From Rhizobiales bacterium 62-47 (lineage in GTDB: Bacteria; Pseudomonadota; Alphaproteobacteria; Rhizobiales; Xanthobacteraceae), in assembly GCA_001899255.1 (NCBI GenBank), contig MKVX01000007.1, positions 1 through 64,000 on the forward strand: a stretch of 64,000 nt of DNA. The letters are read 5' to 3'. Positions 1 through 7,078 of the stretch are shown here, piece by piece. A program made the translations under genes and the position numbers. Position 1 is the first letter of the stretch. Each line of letters starts with the position of its first letter. The notes under the pieces are model-generated. The model saw only the letters and a program-made list of their open reading frames with translations, was not told the origin of the DNA and did not search any database.

Positions 1-87
1 CAGCGCCCGAAACTTCTTCACCGTGTCCGGCGTCGCCGCAACACGCGGCTCCAGTCCGTCGATCTCTCGCGATATCCCGATCTTCAT
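1..87 (-). CDS. pntA: NAD(P) transhydrogenase subunit alpha, 5' end only
   Basis: Only the first 29 codons are inside the window; the gene runs off the left edge. The N-terminus MKIGISREIDGLEPRVAA followed by TPDTVKKF is the typical opening of the PntA/alanine dehydrogenase fold and best fits the alpha subunit of proton-translocating transhydrogenase, which makes NADPH from NADH at the inner membrane. A GGAGG ribosome site lies just before the ATG. A palindrome shared with the rest of locus 1 sits 26 bases upstream, so it may be co-regulated with the F420 genes, whose NADPH:F420 oxidoreductase needs NADPH. Alanine dehydrogenase is the alternative. Confidence 0.7.
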   Translation of the reverse strand, partial: MKIGISREIDGLEPRVAATPDTVKKFRAL

Positions 88-112
88 AAATCCTCCGGCC
101 CGCCGGCAAATC

Positions 113-142
113 TTACTATTATTGGTAAGTTAGTATCATTAG
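113..142. promoter_or_regulatory. Predicted operator (locus-1 palindrome) upstream of pntA
   Basis: TTACTATTATTGGTAA at 113-128 is a 16-bp near-palindrome with TTAC/GTAA ends. It is followed at once by GTTAGTATCATTAG at 129-142, which recurs with one change near 23483. The pair sits 26 bases from the pntA start. The same motif occurs at five other promoters of the locus; binding by one of the HutC-type regulators is inferred. Confidence 0.55.
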
Positions 143-308
143 CGAGTCAAGCCACGACAAGGGCTTTTGAGAGTTTCCACATCGGTGGACGGCAAATGTC
201 GCCGGACCGCGCGTCGCACAACCTTGCATCGATCGTGAATCAGATCTGGTGGCGGAAGTAACCATCGTTCTTCGGCGACGATGGGACTTCGTCGATGTCA
301 GAAACGAT

Positions 309-337
309 GAAGTCCGGATCGCGCCGATCCGGACTTC
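309..337 (-). terminator. Terminator-like hairpin after the liv operon
   Basis: A perfect 12-bp inverted repeat, GAAGTCCGGATC (309-320) and GATCCGGACTTC (326-337), has a 5-base loop and lies 53 bases beyond the livF stop. The T tract on the minus strand is short, so termination strength is uncertain. Bases 143-308 hold no gene I can support. Confidence 0.65.
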
Positions 338-390
338 ACTATCAACACCACAATGATGCAGCGAAACGCGCTAGCGTTTCGGCGCGCAGC

Positions 391-1104
391 CTAGTGCCCC
401 GAACCGCCCAGATAGGCATCACGGATGTGCTTGTTGTCGATCAGCTCTTCGCCGGTGCCGGAGAGCACGATGACGCCCGCCTCGATCAAGTAAGCGTAAT
501 CGCACATCTCGAGCGCCGAATAAGCGTTCTGTTCGACCATCAGCACCGTCGTGCCCGACTTGCGGATGTTGTCGATGATATCGAACACCTGCTCGACGAT
601 GTTCGGCGCGAGACCGAGCGACGGCTCATCGAACATCATCAGCTTCGGCCGCGACATGATCGAACGGCTGATCGCCAGCATCTGCTGCTCGCCGCCGGAC
701 AGCGTTCCCGCCACCTGCTGACGCCGCTCGGCCAGACGTGGAAACATTCCGAACACGCGTTCGCGATCCTGTTCGATACCCGCGCGATCCGGGCGCAAGT
801 AAGCGCCCATATCGAGATTCTCATCGACCGTCATGTCGGGGAACACGCGCCGTCCTTCGGGACAGTGCGCTATGCCGCGCCCGATGATCTCACGCGCCGA
901 GCAGCGCGTGATGTCCTGCCCTTCAAAACTGAGCTGACCGGCTGCCGACGACAGCACGCCCGAGATGGCGCGCAACGTCGTGCTCTTTCCGGCGCCGTTG
1001 GCGCCGATCAGCGCCACGAACTGCCCCTGCTTCACGGACAACGAAATGCCCTTGAGCGCCTCAACCTTGCCGTAGCGGCAAACGAGATCACGAACCTCTA
1101 GCAC
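391..1104 (-). CDS. livF: Branched-chain-type ABC transporter ATPase, LivF family
   Basis: This 237-residue cytoplasmic ATPase energises a Liv-type (HAAT) importer. Walker A GANGAGKST is near residue 34, the signature LSGGEQQ near 135, and Walker B ends in LMMFDEPS; the C-terminal LivF region is complete. It is the last gene of a five-gene operon in the order binding protein, livH, livM, livG, livF, and overlaps livG by 17 bases, which implies translational coupling. Liv-family importers also carry amides, urea and aromatic or heterocyclic acids, so the substrate is not proven to be an amino acid. The F420 catabolic neighbours suggest an N-containing growth substrate. Confidence 0.93.
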   Translation of the reverse strand: MLEVRDLVCRYGKVEALKGISLSVKQGQFVALIGANGAGKSTTLRAISGVLSSAAGQLSFEGQDITRCSAREIIGRGIAHCPEGRRVFPDMTVDENLDMGAYLRPDRAGIEQDRERVFGMFPRLAERRQQVAGTLSGGEQQMLAISRSIMSRPKLMMFDEPSLGLAPNIVEQVFDIIDNIRKSGTTVLMVEQNAYSALEMCDYAYLIEAGVIVLSGTGEELIDNKHIRDAYLGGSGH

Positions 1105-1897
1105 GCTTCTTCACTCCTTCACCGAGATAGGCGCGGATGACTTCGGGATTGCCCTGGATGGCCGCCGGCGGGCCTTCGGCAATGATCCGACCGTAGTTCA
1201 GAACGACGATGCGGTCGGACACGCCCATCACCATCGGCATGTCGTGCTCGACGAGCAGAATGGTCATGCCGAGGCCCCGCAGACGCGCGAGCAGTTCCAT
1301 GAAACGCGCAGTTTCCGTCGCGTTCATGCCCGACACTGGTTCATCGAGCAGTAGCATCGACGGGTCGGCGGCAAGCGCCATCGCCACACCGAGCAACCGC
1401 TGGTCGCCATAGGCGAGCGAACCGGCGAGATCGCGGGCGCGATGCTCGATGCCGACCATGGCGAGAATCTCCGACGCACGCGTCCGCAATTCGCGTTCCG
1501 AGGCTTTCTCCCGCGGCAGCGCCAGCAACGTATCCCACAATCGCGAGCGACCGCGGCGATGCAGGCCGATCATCACGTTCTCGAACACGTTGACCGACTG
1601 GAACACGCTGGTGCGCTGAAAGGTGCGGACCAGACCACGCGACGCAACCTCGTGGGGCTTCAGATCCGTCAGCGGCGCGCCACGATAGTGAACGGTGCCC
1701 TTGGTCGGACGCAGGAAGCCCGTGACGATGTTGAACGCGGTCGTCTTGCCGGCGCCGTTGGGGCCGATCAGACTGACGACTTCACCTTCATTGACGGTGA
1801 ATGTCATATCCGAGATGGCGATCAGTCCGCCGAAGTGAACTGCCACATGCTCGATGGAGAGCGCGGGTTGCGCTTTGGCTACGCTGGCAACGCTCAT
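1088..1897 (-). CDS. livG: Branched-chain-type ABC transporter ATPase, LivG family
   Basis: The second ATPase of the locus-1 importer, 269 residues. Walker A GPNGAGKT, the LivG-typical signature region LAYGDQRLLGVAMALA and Walker B LLLDEPVSGMNATE identify the LivG subfamily. It should form a heterodimer with LivF under the LivH-LivM channel. Its start overlaps the livM stop by 4 bases and its end overlaps livF by 17. The sequence gives no substrate information beyond its setting upstream of a catabolic cluster. Confidence 0.93.
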   Translation of the reverse strand: MSVASVAKAQPALSIEHVAVHFGGLIAISDMTFTVNEGEVVSLIGPNGAGKTTAFNIVTGFLRPTKGTVHYRGAPLTDLKPHEVASRGLVRTFQRTSVFQSVNVFENVMIGLHRRGRSRLWDTLLALPREKASERELRTRASEILAMVGIEHRARDLAGSLAYGDQRLLGVAMALAADPSMLLLDEPVSGMNATETARFMELLARLRGLGMTILLVEHDMPMVMGVSDRIVVLNYGRIIAEGPPAAIQGNPEVIRAYLGEGVKKRARGS

Positions 1898-2928
1898 GAT
1901 GCATCCTGTACCTGAGCTTGAGTGGATTCCGGCATGCGCGACTTATCCTTGCTGGCGAACCACTTTTCGATGGCCGGCACGATGCCTTCAGGCAGCACGA
2001 ACACGATAACGATCATGAAGACGCCGTAGATGATCCATTGCAGTTCGGGACCGACGAACGAGCGACTGAAAACCGGAATGAAGCCGAAGATCAATCCGCC
2101 GACCACCGGACCAGCCAGCGTGCCTTTGCCGCCAGTCACCACCATGATCACCATGGTGACGGTGTAGAGGAACAGGAACACGTCAGGATCGATGATCTTC
2201 AGATAGTGCGCATAGAGACCACCGGCGGCGCCCGCGATTCCGGCCGAGACGACGGCGGCAAGCACGAGATAGCTGGTGACATCGATGCCGACCGACACCG
2301 CCAGGGATTCGTTTTCCTTGAGCGCCACCATGGCGCGGCCGGTGCGCGAGTTCACCAGGCGGCTGATGATGATGTAGGAAATCGCCAGCACGCCGAGCAC
2401 CAGATAGAAATACGACTGCTTGCTGAAGAAGTCGTAGTAGCCGAGTCCGGGCAGACCGAGGGTCACCGGCGGGATCGAGGTCAACGCCAGCGGACCCTGG
2501 GTCAGTTCGACCCAGTTCAACGCGACCAGTCGCACCACTTCGGCGAAGCTGATCGTCACGATGACGAAGTAAGCGCCGCGCACCCGGAACGACAGCTTAC
2601 CGACGATGTACCCGCAGAAGGCCGACACGACGATGCCGATCAAGAGACCAGTCCAGACCGGCCATGGCTCATGCACCACACGAATGCCGCCGATCAGTTC
2701 GACATCAAAGCCGAGCGACACCAGCGCGCTGGTGTAGGCACCGATGCCGAAGAAGGCGACCTGGCCGAGATTAAGCTGACCGGTATAACCCAGCAGCAGG
2801 TTGAGGCTCATCGCGGCGATAATGAAGATGCCCGTCGTGATGAAAGCATTCAGGATGTAGGGATCATGCAGCCACAACGGAATCGAGGCCGCCGCAATAA
2901 GAGCGATCCAGGGGAGATAGCGTTTCAT
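1894..2928 (-). CDS. livM: Branched-chain-type ABC transporter permease, LivM family
   Basis: Inner-membrane permease of 344 residues with about nine to ten hydrophobic helices. The LivM hallmark LNLLLGYTGQLNLGQVAFFGIGAY lies in the first quarter (quoted here only to name the GYTGQLNLGQ core), and GGKGTLAGPVVGG near the C-terminal third contacts the ATPases. It overlaps livH and livG by 4 bases each, a tight operon. The separate livM here contrasts with the livM-livG fusion in locus 2, which shows the two transporters are not recent copies. Confidence 0.92.
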   Translation of the reverse strand: MKRYLPWIALIAAASIPLWLHDPYILNAFITTGIFIIAAMSLNLLLGYTGQLNLGQVAFFGIGAYTSALVSLGFDVELIGGIRVVHEPWPVWTGLLIGIVVSAFCGYIVGKLSFRVRGAYFVIVTISFAEVVRLVALNWVELTQGPLALTSIPPVTLGLPGLGYYDFFSKQSYFYLVLGVLAISYIIISRLVNSRTGRAMVALKENESLAVSVGIDVTSYLVLAAVVSAGIAGAAGGLYAHYLKIIDPDVFLFLYTVTMVIMVVTGGKGTLAGPVVGGLIFGFIPVFSRSFVGPELQWIIYGVFMIVIVFVLPEGIVPAIEKWFASKDKSRMPESTQAQVQDAS

Positions 2929-3797
2929 CCAATTCGCTCCGCACGCGCAAAGAGACCGGTCGGCTTGAACAACAAGACCGCGATAATGATAAGGAAGCCC
3001 ATCGCATCACGGTAACCGGACGAGATGTAGCCAGCGCCGATCTCCTCCGCGAAAGCCAGCATGAAGCCGCCGATCGTTGCGCCGCCGATGCTGCCCAAAC
3101 CGCCGAGAATGACGATCGCGAACGCCTTCAGCGAAGCGATGTTTCCCATTTGGGGCGAGATGACATAGACCGGGCCGAGCAAAGCGCCGGCTGCAGCCGC
3201 GAGCGACGAACCCAGTGCGAACGTCGCCATGTAGATCATCTGAATGTTGACGCCCATCAGCGACGCCGTATCGCGATCCTGGAAGGTCGCTCGCATCGCC
3301 TTACCGAGCTTGGTGCGATTGATCAGAAGATAAGACGCAGCGATCAGCGCCAATGACGCGAAGAACACGAACACGCTGAGCCACGAGACAGAGACCGATC
3401 CGATCACCAGCGGAGCCTGCGGAAATGGCGTGTTGACCGACTTGGCGACGCCACCCCAGATATACTGTTCGCCGTTCTGCATCACGATCATCGCACCGAT
3501 CATGATCAGCATCGTGGTGTCGATGTCGGCGCCACGCATCGGGCGCAACAAGACGACCTCGATCAATGCTCCGAGCAGACAGCCGGCGACAATCGCAACC
3601 AGAATCGACAGGAAGAAATTGAGACCGAGGAGGATCGAAACAAAATAAACGAAGTACGCGCCGAATGCGTAAAGTTCACCATGGGCGAAGTTCACGACAC
3701 GCATGATTCCGAAGATGAGGGTCAATCCGATCCCGAGCAACGCGTATGTGCTCCCCAGGATGAGCATGTTGACGATATGCTGAAGAAACTCAGTCAT
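2925..3797 (-). CDS. livH: Branched-chain-type ABC transporter permease, LivH family
   Basis: Inner-membrane permease of 290 residues. The N-terminal GSTYALLGIGLTLIFGIMRV and NFAHGELYAFGAY motifs and the later ILGGLGSIGGATIGG motif are characteristic of LivH. It pairs with LivM to form the channel. An 8-bp GC-rich hairpin lies in the 89-base gap between the binding-protein gene and this start, a common arrangement that keeps the binding protein in excess over the membrane parts. Confidence 0.92.
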   Translation of the reverse strand: MTEFLQHIVNMLILGSTYALLGIGLTLIFGIMRVVNFAHGELYAFGAYFVYFVSILLGLNFFLSILVAIVAGCLLGALIEVVLLRPMRGADIDTTMLIMIGAMIVMQNGEQYIWGGVAKSVNTPFPQAPLVIGSVSVSWLSVFVFFASLALIAASYLLINRTKLGKAMRATFQDRDTASLMGVNIQMIYMATFALGSSLAAAAGALLGPVYVISPQMGNIASLKAFAIVILGGLGSIGGATIGGFMLAFAEEIGAGYISSGYRDAMGFLIIIAVLLFKPTGLFARAERIG

Positions 3798-3846
3798 GCG
3801 AGCACACTTAGCCCTTGGTCAGAACTGTTCCAGAGGAACGTGAAAA

Positions 3847-3880
3847 CGCGCGGGCATCGCCAACTGACGACACCCGCGCG
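3847..3880 (-). terminator. Intra-operon hairpin between binding protein and livH
   Basis: CGCGCGGG (3847-3854) pairs perfectly with CCCGCGCG (3873-3880) across an 18-base loop. On the minus strand the stem is followed by TTTTCACG, a weak U tract. It is probably an attenuator or mRNA-stabilising hairpin that lowers permease and ATPase expression relative to the binding protein. Confidence 0.6.
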
Positions 3881-3886
3881 CCTGTT

Positions 3887-5050
3887 TTAAAGCTTGGGAA
3901 GCTCGATCTTCCCATTCTCAATCTTGATCAGATAGACATTCGGAATGCTCTGCCCGCTCTCCTTGCCGGCAGGTCCCTGCTTCTCGAACTTGATCTTGCC
4001 GTTCAAGCCCGTGAAATTGACATCCCACATTGCAGCAGCGATTGCAGCAGGCTCAGCCTTGCCCGCCTTCTCGATGCCGGCGACGATGGTGCGAATGCCA
4101 TCGTAGCCACGGAAGCTTTCGGTGGCGCCAGCGAAGTTGAAGCCGCGCTTCTTCCACTCACCCAGGAAGTAATTCGTCGCCTTCGGATCCGGCGTGTTGT
4201 CCGGGAACCACGGCGCAAACGTCGTGAGGTGGTAGGTGCCGTTCGCCGCCGCACCAGCCTGATCGATCAACTGATCGGGATTCTGCGAACCACCGGTCGT
4301 CACGATCTGCTTCTTGATGCCGAGAGCCGCAGCCTGCTTCAGAACCAGCGTGAGCTGCTCAACCGCAGTCGTCACCATGATCGTGTCCGCATCGGACGAC
4401 TTCATCTTGGACAGCTGCGCGCTCATGTCCTGGGCGGCCTGGTCCATCGTCTCGACGTAGCCGACCTGCACGCCATTGGCCTTCAGAACCTTCCCGAAGT
4501 CCTCGGCAGCGCCGCGACCCCAGTCGTTATTGATGACCAGGAAGTCAGCTTTCTTGATGTGCAGCTTCGGCAGGATGTCCTTGAACGCATGCGCCTCAAC
4601 CGATGAGGGCGGCGAGATGCGGAAGATAAACGGATTGCCCGACGTCGTGATCTTGCCGGACGACGACGTCTCGACGATCATCGGAACCTTGTACTCGAGC
4701 AGCTTCGGCATAACAGCAAGCGTCAAGCTCGAACCCCATGCACCCATGATCACCGGGACCTTGTCGTTGGTGATCAGTTTTTCCGCGACTGCCGCAGCTT
4801 CCGTCGGGTTGCTCTTGTTATCCTCGATCACCAACTCGATCTTCTTGCCGAGGACACCGCCCTTTGCATTGATCTCGTCGGCAGCGATCTTGGCGCCATT
4901 CACAACATAAGTGCCCGACGCGGCGAACGGGCCGGTGAGCGGTTCGTTCACACCGATCTTGATCGTCTGCGCGAAACCTTGTGTCGCAAAGCTTGCGGAC
5001 AACATTGCTGCCGCCGCAAATACCGTCAGAAATTTCTTCTTATCAGTCAT
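3887..5050 (-). CDS. Liv-type ABC transporter substrate-binding protein
   Basis: A 387-residue periplasmic protein. The signal peptide has a KKK n-region, a hydrophobic core and a likely cleavage after FAQ near residue 28; the mature part begins TIKIGVNEPLTG, the standard opening of the Peripla_BP_6 (LivJ/AmiC-like) fold. It is first in the locus-1 transporter operon. A locus-1 palindrome lies 97 bases upstream of the start. Ligand specificity cannot be read from the sequence; with YcsF-, Mo-hydroxylase- and F420-type enzymes nearby, a nitrogen-containing cyclic acid or amide is a reasonable guess. Confidence 0.9.
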   Translation of the reverse strand: MTDKKKFLTVFAAAAMLSASFATQGFAQTIKIGVNEPLTGPFAASGTYVVNGAKIAADEINAKGGVLGKKIELVIEDNKSNPTEAAAVAEKLITNDKVPVIMGAWGSSLTLAVMPKLLEYKVPMIVETSSSGKITTSGNPFIFRISPPSSVEAHAFKDILPKLHIKKADFLVINNDWGRGAAEDFGKVLKANGVQVGYVETMDQAAQDMSAQLSKMKSSDADTIMVTTAVEQLTLVLKQAAALGIKKQIVTTGGSQNPDQLIDQAGAAANGTYHLTTFAPWFPDNTPDPKATNYFLGEWKKRGFNFAGATESFRGYDGIRTIVAGIEKAGKAEPAAIAAAMWDVNFTGLNGKIKFEKQGPAGKESGQSIPNVYLIKIENGKIELPKL

Positions 5051-5146
5051 TTTCTTCTCTCCTCCATTTCGGCCAGACCATCAGCGCCCCATGCGAAAGC
5101 AAGGGACGTGCCGAACCTTATCATTGATTGCTGCGAAGATATTGTC

Positions 5147-5162
5147 GTACTATTTTTGGTAT
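5147..5162. promoter_or_regulatory. Predicted operator upstream of the locus-1 transporter
   Basis: GTACTATTTTTGGTAT matches the locus-1 palindrome, with half-sites TACTA and a TGGTA variant. It lies 97 bases before the binding-protein start. The A+T-rich bases just after it (5161-5171) would suit a promoter. Confidence 0.55.
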
Positions 5163-5396
5163 ATTAATATCAATGCAGATTGAGCCGTCAAGCCTGATCT
5201 GAATCGGAACACCAGCAAAAAAAGCGGTATTTCACCGGATTCCGTAGCTCTGCCGCTTATTTGGGCGCGTAACGGTAGGTTATCTGCCGCCTTCGGATCG
5301 AGCAAAACCTCGTCACATCAGACATTTGAGTTGAAACCGGCGGCGATGAGGCCGGAGAGCTTTGGGGGAAGCGGCCAACTGCCGCACATTCCGAAC

Positions 5397-5439
5397 AGCG
5401 GCGCTTCGCCGCTTCCACGTTGGCGACTGTGCAGTCGCC
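5397..5439. other. Two small hairpins in the intergenic region
   Basis: AGCGGCG/CGCCGCT (5397-5403 with 5407-5413) and GGCGACTG/CAGTCGCC (5422-5429 with 5432-5439) are perfect short inverted repeats. They lie in the 468-base space between the transporter promoter and the PLP-enzyme gene; no gene is supported in that space. They could be part of a 3' UTR or a degenerate repeat element. Confidence 0.4.
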
Positions 5440-5479
5440 TAACAATTCATCAGAACAGCGCCGGCTTTTGCCGAGCTAT

Positions 5480-5512
5480 AAGGAGACAGGGATAAACGAT
5501 CCCTGTCTCCTT
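5480..5512 (-). terminator. Strong hairpin terminator after the F420 operon
   Basis: A perfect 14-bp stem, AAGGAGACAGGGAT (5480-5493) and its complement (5499-5512), with loop AAACG. It begins 7 bases beyond the stop of the PLP-enzyme gene. The longer T run (TTTT) is on the plus-strand side, so it may also block reading from the opposite direction. Confidence 0.8.
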
Positions 5513-5518
5513 TTCGTA

Positions 5519-7003
5519 TCAACGGCTCTGCACTTCTTCATTGAATTGCGTGATCAGTGTATCCCACGCGGGCGCGCTTTCAGCGATCCCACGCCAGAAC
5601 GATTGATCGCGTCGGGATTCGAAATCCTGAACGCTGACGCCTTGCTGTTCGACCCAGGTATAATAGCCAAGATTGAAGATCCGGCGCCGATCCGCATCGG
5701 TCAATTCCAATACGTTGTCGGTCGCCAGCGACGACAGGCACGAACTGAAAATCTCACCAGCGTTGATCTCGTCAAATCCCTGCGGATAATACTTTGCGCG
5801 ATAATTCTCACGCTCGCTATCGTAAAGCGACGCACAATCCGTCGCCACGGTGACGACGACATCGTCGGCGCCGAGCCTGGAATGCTTCGCGAGTTTGATG
5901 GCAGCCGCGATGTTGGCGAAGCCGGAAATTCCGACATCGGCAAAGCTGCCGACAAAATCGCCATCAAGGTTACGCCTGCTGCGCAGGAACTTCTGCCCGA
6001 CTTCGGAGCCGAACAACAGGTTGAGGCGATCGCTGACCTGATCCGAAACGGCGATCACCATGTCGGTGTTCATCACGTTGTGAATCAGCGGAATATGCTT
6101 GTCGCCGATGCCCTGAATGTTGTGCTCGCCGAAGCCGTTCTCCAGCATGGTCGGACACTCAAGCGCTTCGACGGCAGCGATCTTGGTCCCCCAACGCTGC
6201 TTGAGGTAATCGCCCGCCGCGATGGTGCCCGCCGAGCCGGTGGCGGAGACGAACGCCGCCAGCCGCATATTGCGATCCGCCTTGAAGGCTTCGAACACCT
6301 GTTCGGCAGCAAGTCCCGTGCACACGTAGTGCACCAGATAATTCGAGAACGCCGAAAACTGGTTGAGAATAACGTTGTCGGGATCGCGGCTCAGCTCCGC
6401 GCACTTGTCGTAGATTTCCTTGACGTTGCTTTCGGTGCCCGGCGTCCGGATGATGTCTTCCGGCTGCGTCACCCACTGCTCTAGCCAATCGAAGCGCTCA
6501 CGGCTCATACCGGCCGGCAGCACGGCAACGCCGCGGCAACCGAGAATGCGCGAGACCGAAACGCCGCCGCGGCAGTAATTTCCGGTCGACGGCCACACCG
6601 CCTTCTGGCGGGTCGGGTCGAAGCGGCCGGTCACCAGTTGCGTGATGAGGCCGGAATAAGCCGGCAACACCTTGTGGGCGCTGATCATCGGAAAACGGCG
6701 GCCGAGCAGCACGAGGATCGGCGCCTTGACCCCGGTGACCTCTTCGGTCAACACGATATAACCTGGGGTCGAAACCTTTTCCCGGCGATCCTTGGCGTTG
6801 TACCAATGCATGCGCCAGAGGTTTTCCGCCCGCGGCTCATCGGGTGCGACCGCAGCCAATTTCTTGGCGACAGCGGCAGGTGGCTCGGTAGGACGCGCGA
6901 GATCCGCGAACGTCGGCAACTTGATGCCGAGTTCACGCACATGGGCTACGGCCCGGCCCCGCTGTCCCTGGTCAACGACTTCGGGGCTGATAACGAACGA
7001 CAT
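5519..7003 (-). CDS. PLP-dependent enzyme, cysteine synthase/threonine dehydratase fold
   Basis: A fold-type II PLP enzyme of about 494 residues. The Schiff-base lysine is probably in SAHKVLPAY, followed by the substrate loop STGNYCRGG and the phosphate-binding glycine loop ATGSAGTIAAG. Members catalyse beta-elimination or beta-replacement on amino acids. It is longer than normal cysteine synthases (about 310), with extra N- and C-terminal segments. I chose the start MSFVISPEV because the reading frame upstream of it runs through the hairpin at 7034-7075. It is the last gene of the F420 operon, which suggests a step in degrading an amino-acid intermediate, but the exact reaction is unknown. 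Confidence 0.75.
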   Translation of the reverse strand: MSFVISPEVVDQGQRGRAVAHVRELGIKLPTFADLARPTEPPAAVAKKLAAVAPDEPRAENLWRMHWYNAKDRREKVSTPGYIVLTEEVTGVKAPILVLLGRRFPMISAHKVLPAYSGLITQLVTGRFDPTRQKAVWPSTGNYCRGGVSVSRILGCRGVAVLPAGMSRERFDWLEQWVTQPEDIIRTPGTESNVKEIYDKCAELSRDPDNVILNQFSAFSNYLVHYVCTGLAAEQVFEAFKADRNMRLAAFVSATGSAGTIAAGDYLKQRWGTKIAAVEALECPTMLENGFGEHNIQGIGDKHIPLIHNVMNTDMVIAVSDQVSDRLNLLFGSEVGQKFLRSRRNLDGDFVGSFADVGISGFANIAAAIKLAKHSRLGADDVVVTVATDCASLYDSERENYRAKYYPQGFDEINAGEIFSSCLSSLATDNVLELTDADRRRIFNLGYYTWVEQQGVSVQDFESRRDQSFWRGIAESAPAWDTLITQFNEEVQSR

Positions 7004-7033
7004 TTGATTGAACCTCGCTTCACACCAATTTGG

Positions 7034-7075
7034 GTGAGTACTAACATCAGATAAATCCGATGTCAGTACTCTCAC
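7034..7075 (-). promoter_or_regulatory. Large intercistronic hairpin between fbiC and the PLP gene
   Basis: Arms 7034-7048 and 7059-7075 pair over 14 bp with one mismatch and a 2-base bulge, leaving a 10-base loop. It fills most of the 75-base gap between the fbiC stop and the downstream start. There is no U tract, so RNA processing or translational control is more likely than termination. Confidence 0.6.
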
Positions 7076-7078
7076 AAA

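Noticed and set aside
5519-7003. Biosynthetic cysteine synthase
   Set aside because: The core motifs fit the fold, but the length of about 494 residues and the F420 operon context argue for a catabolic or specialised role.
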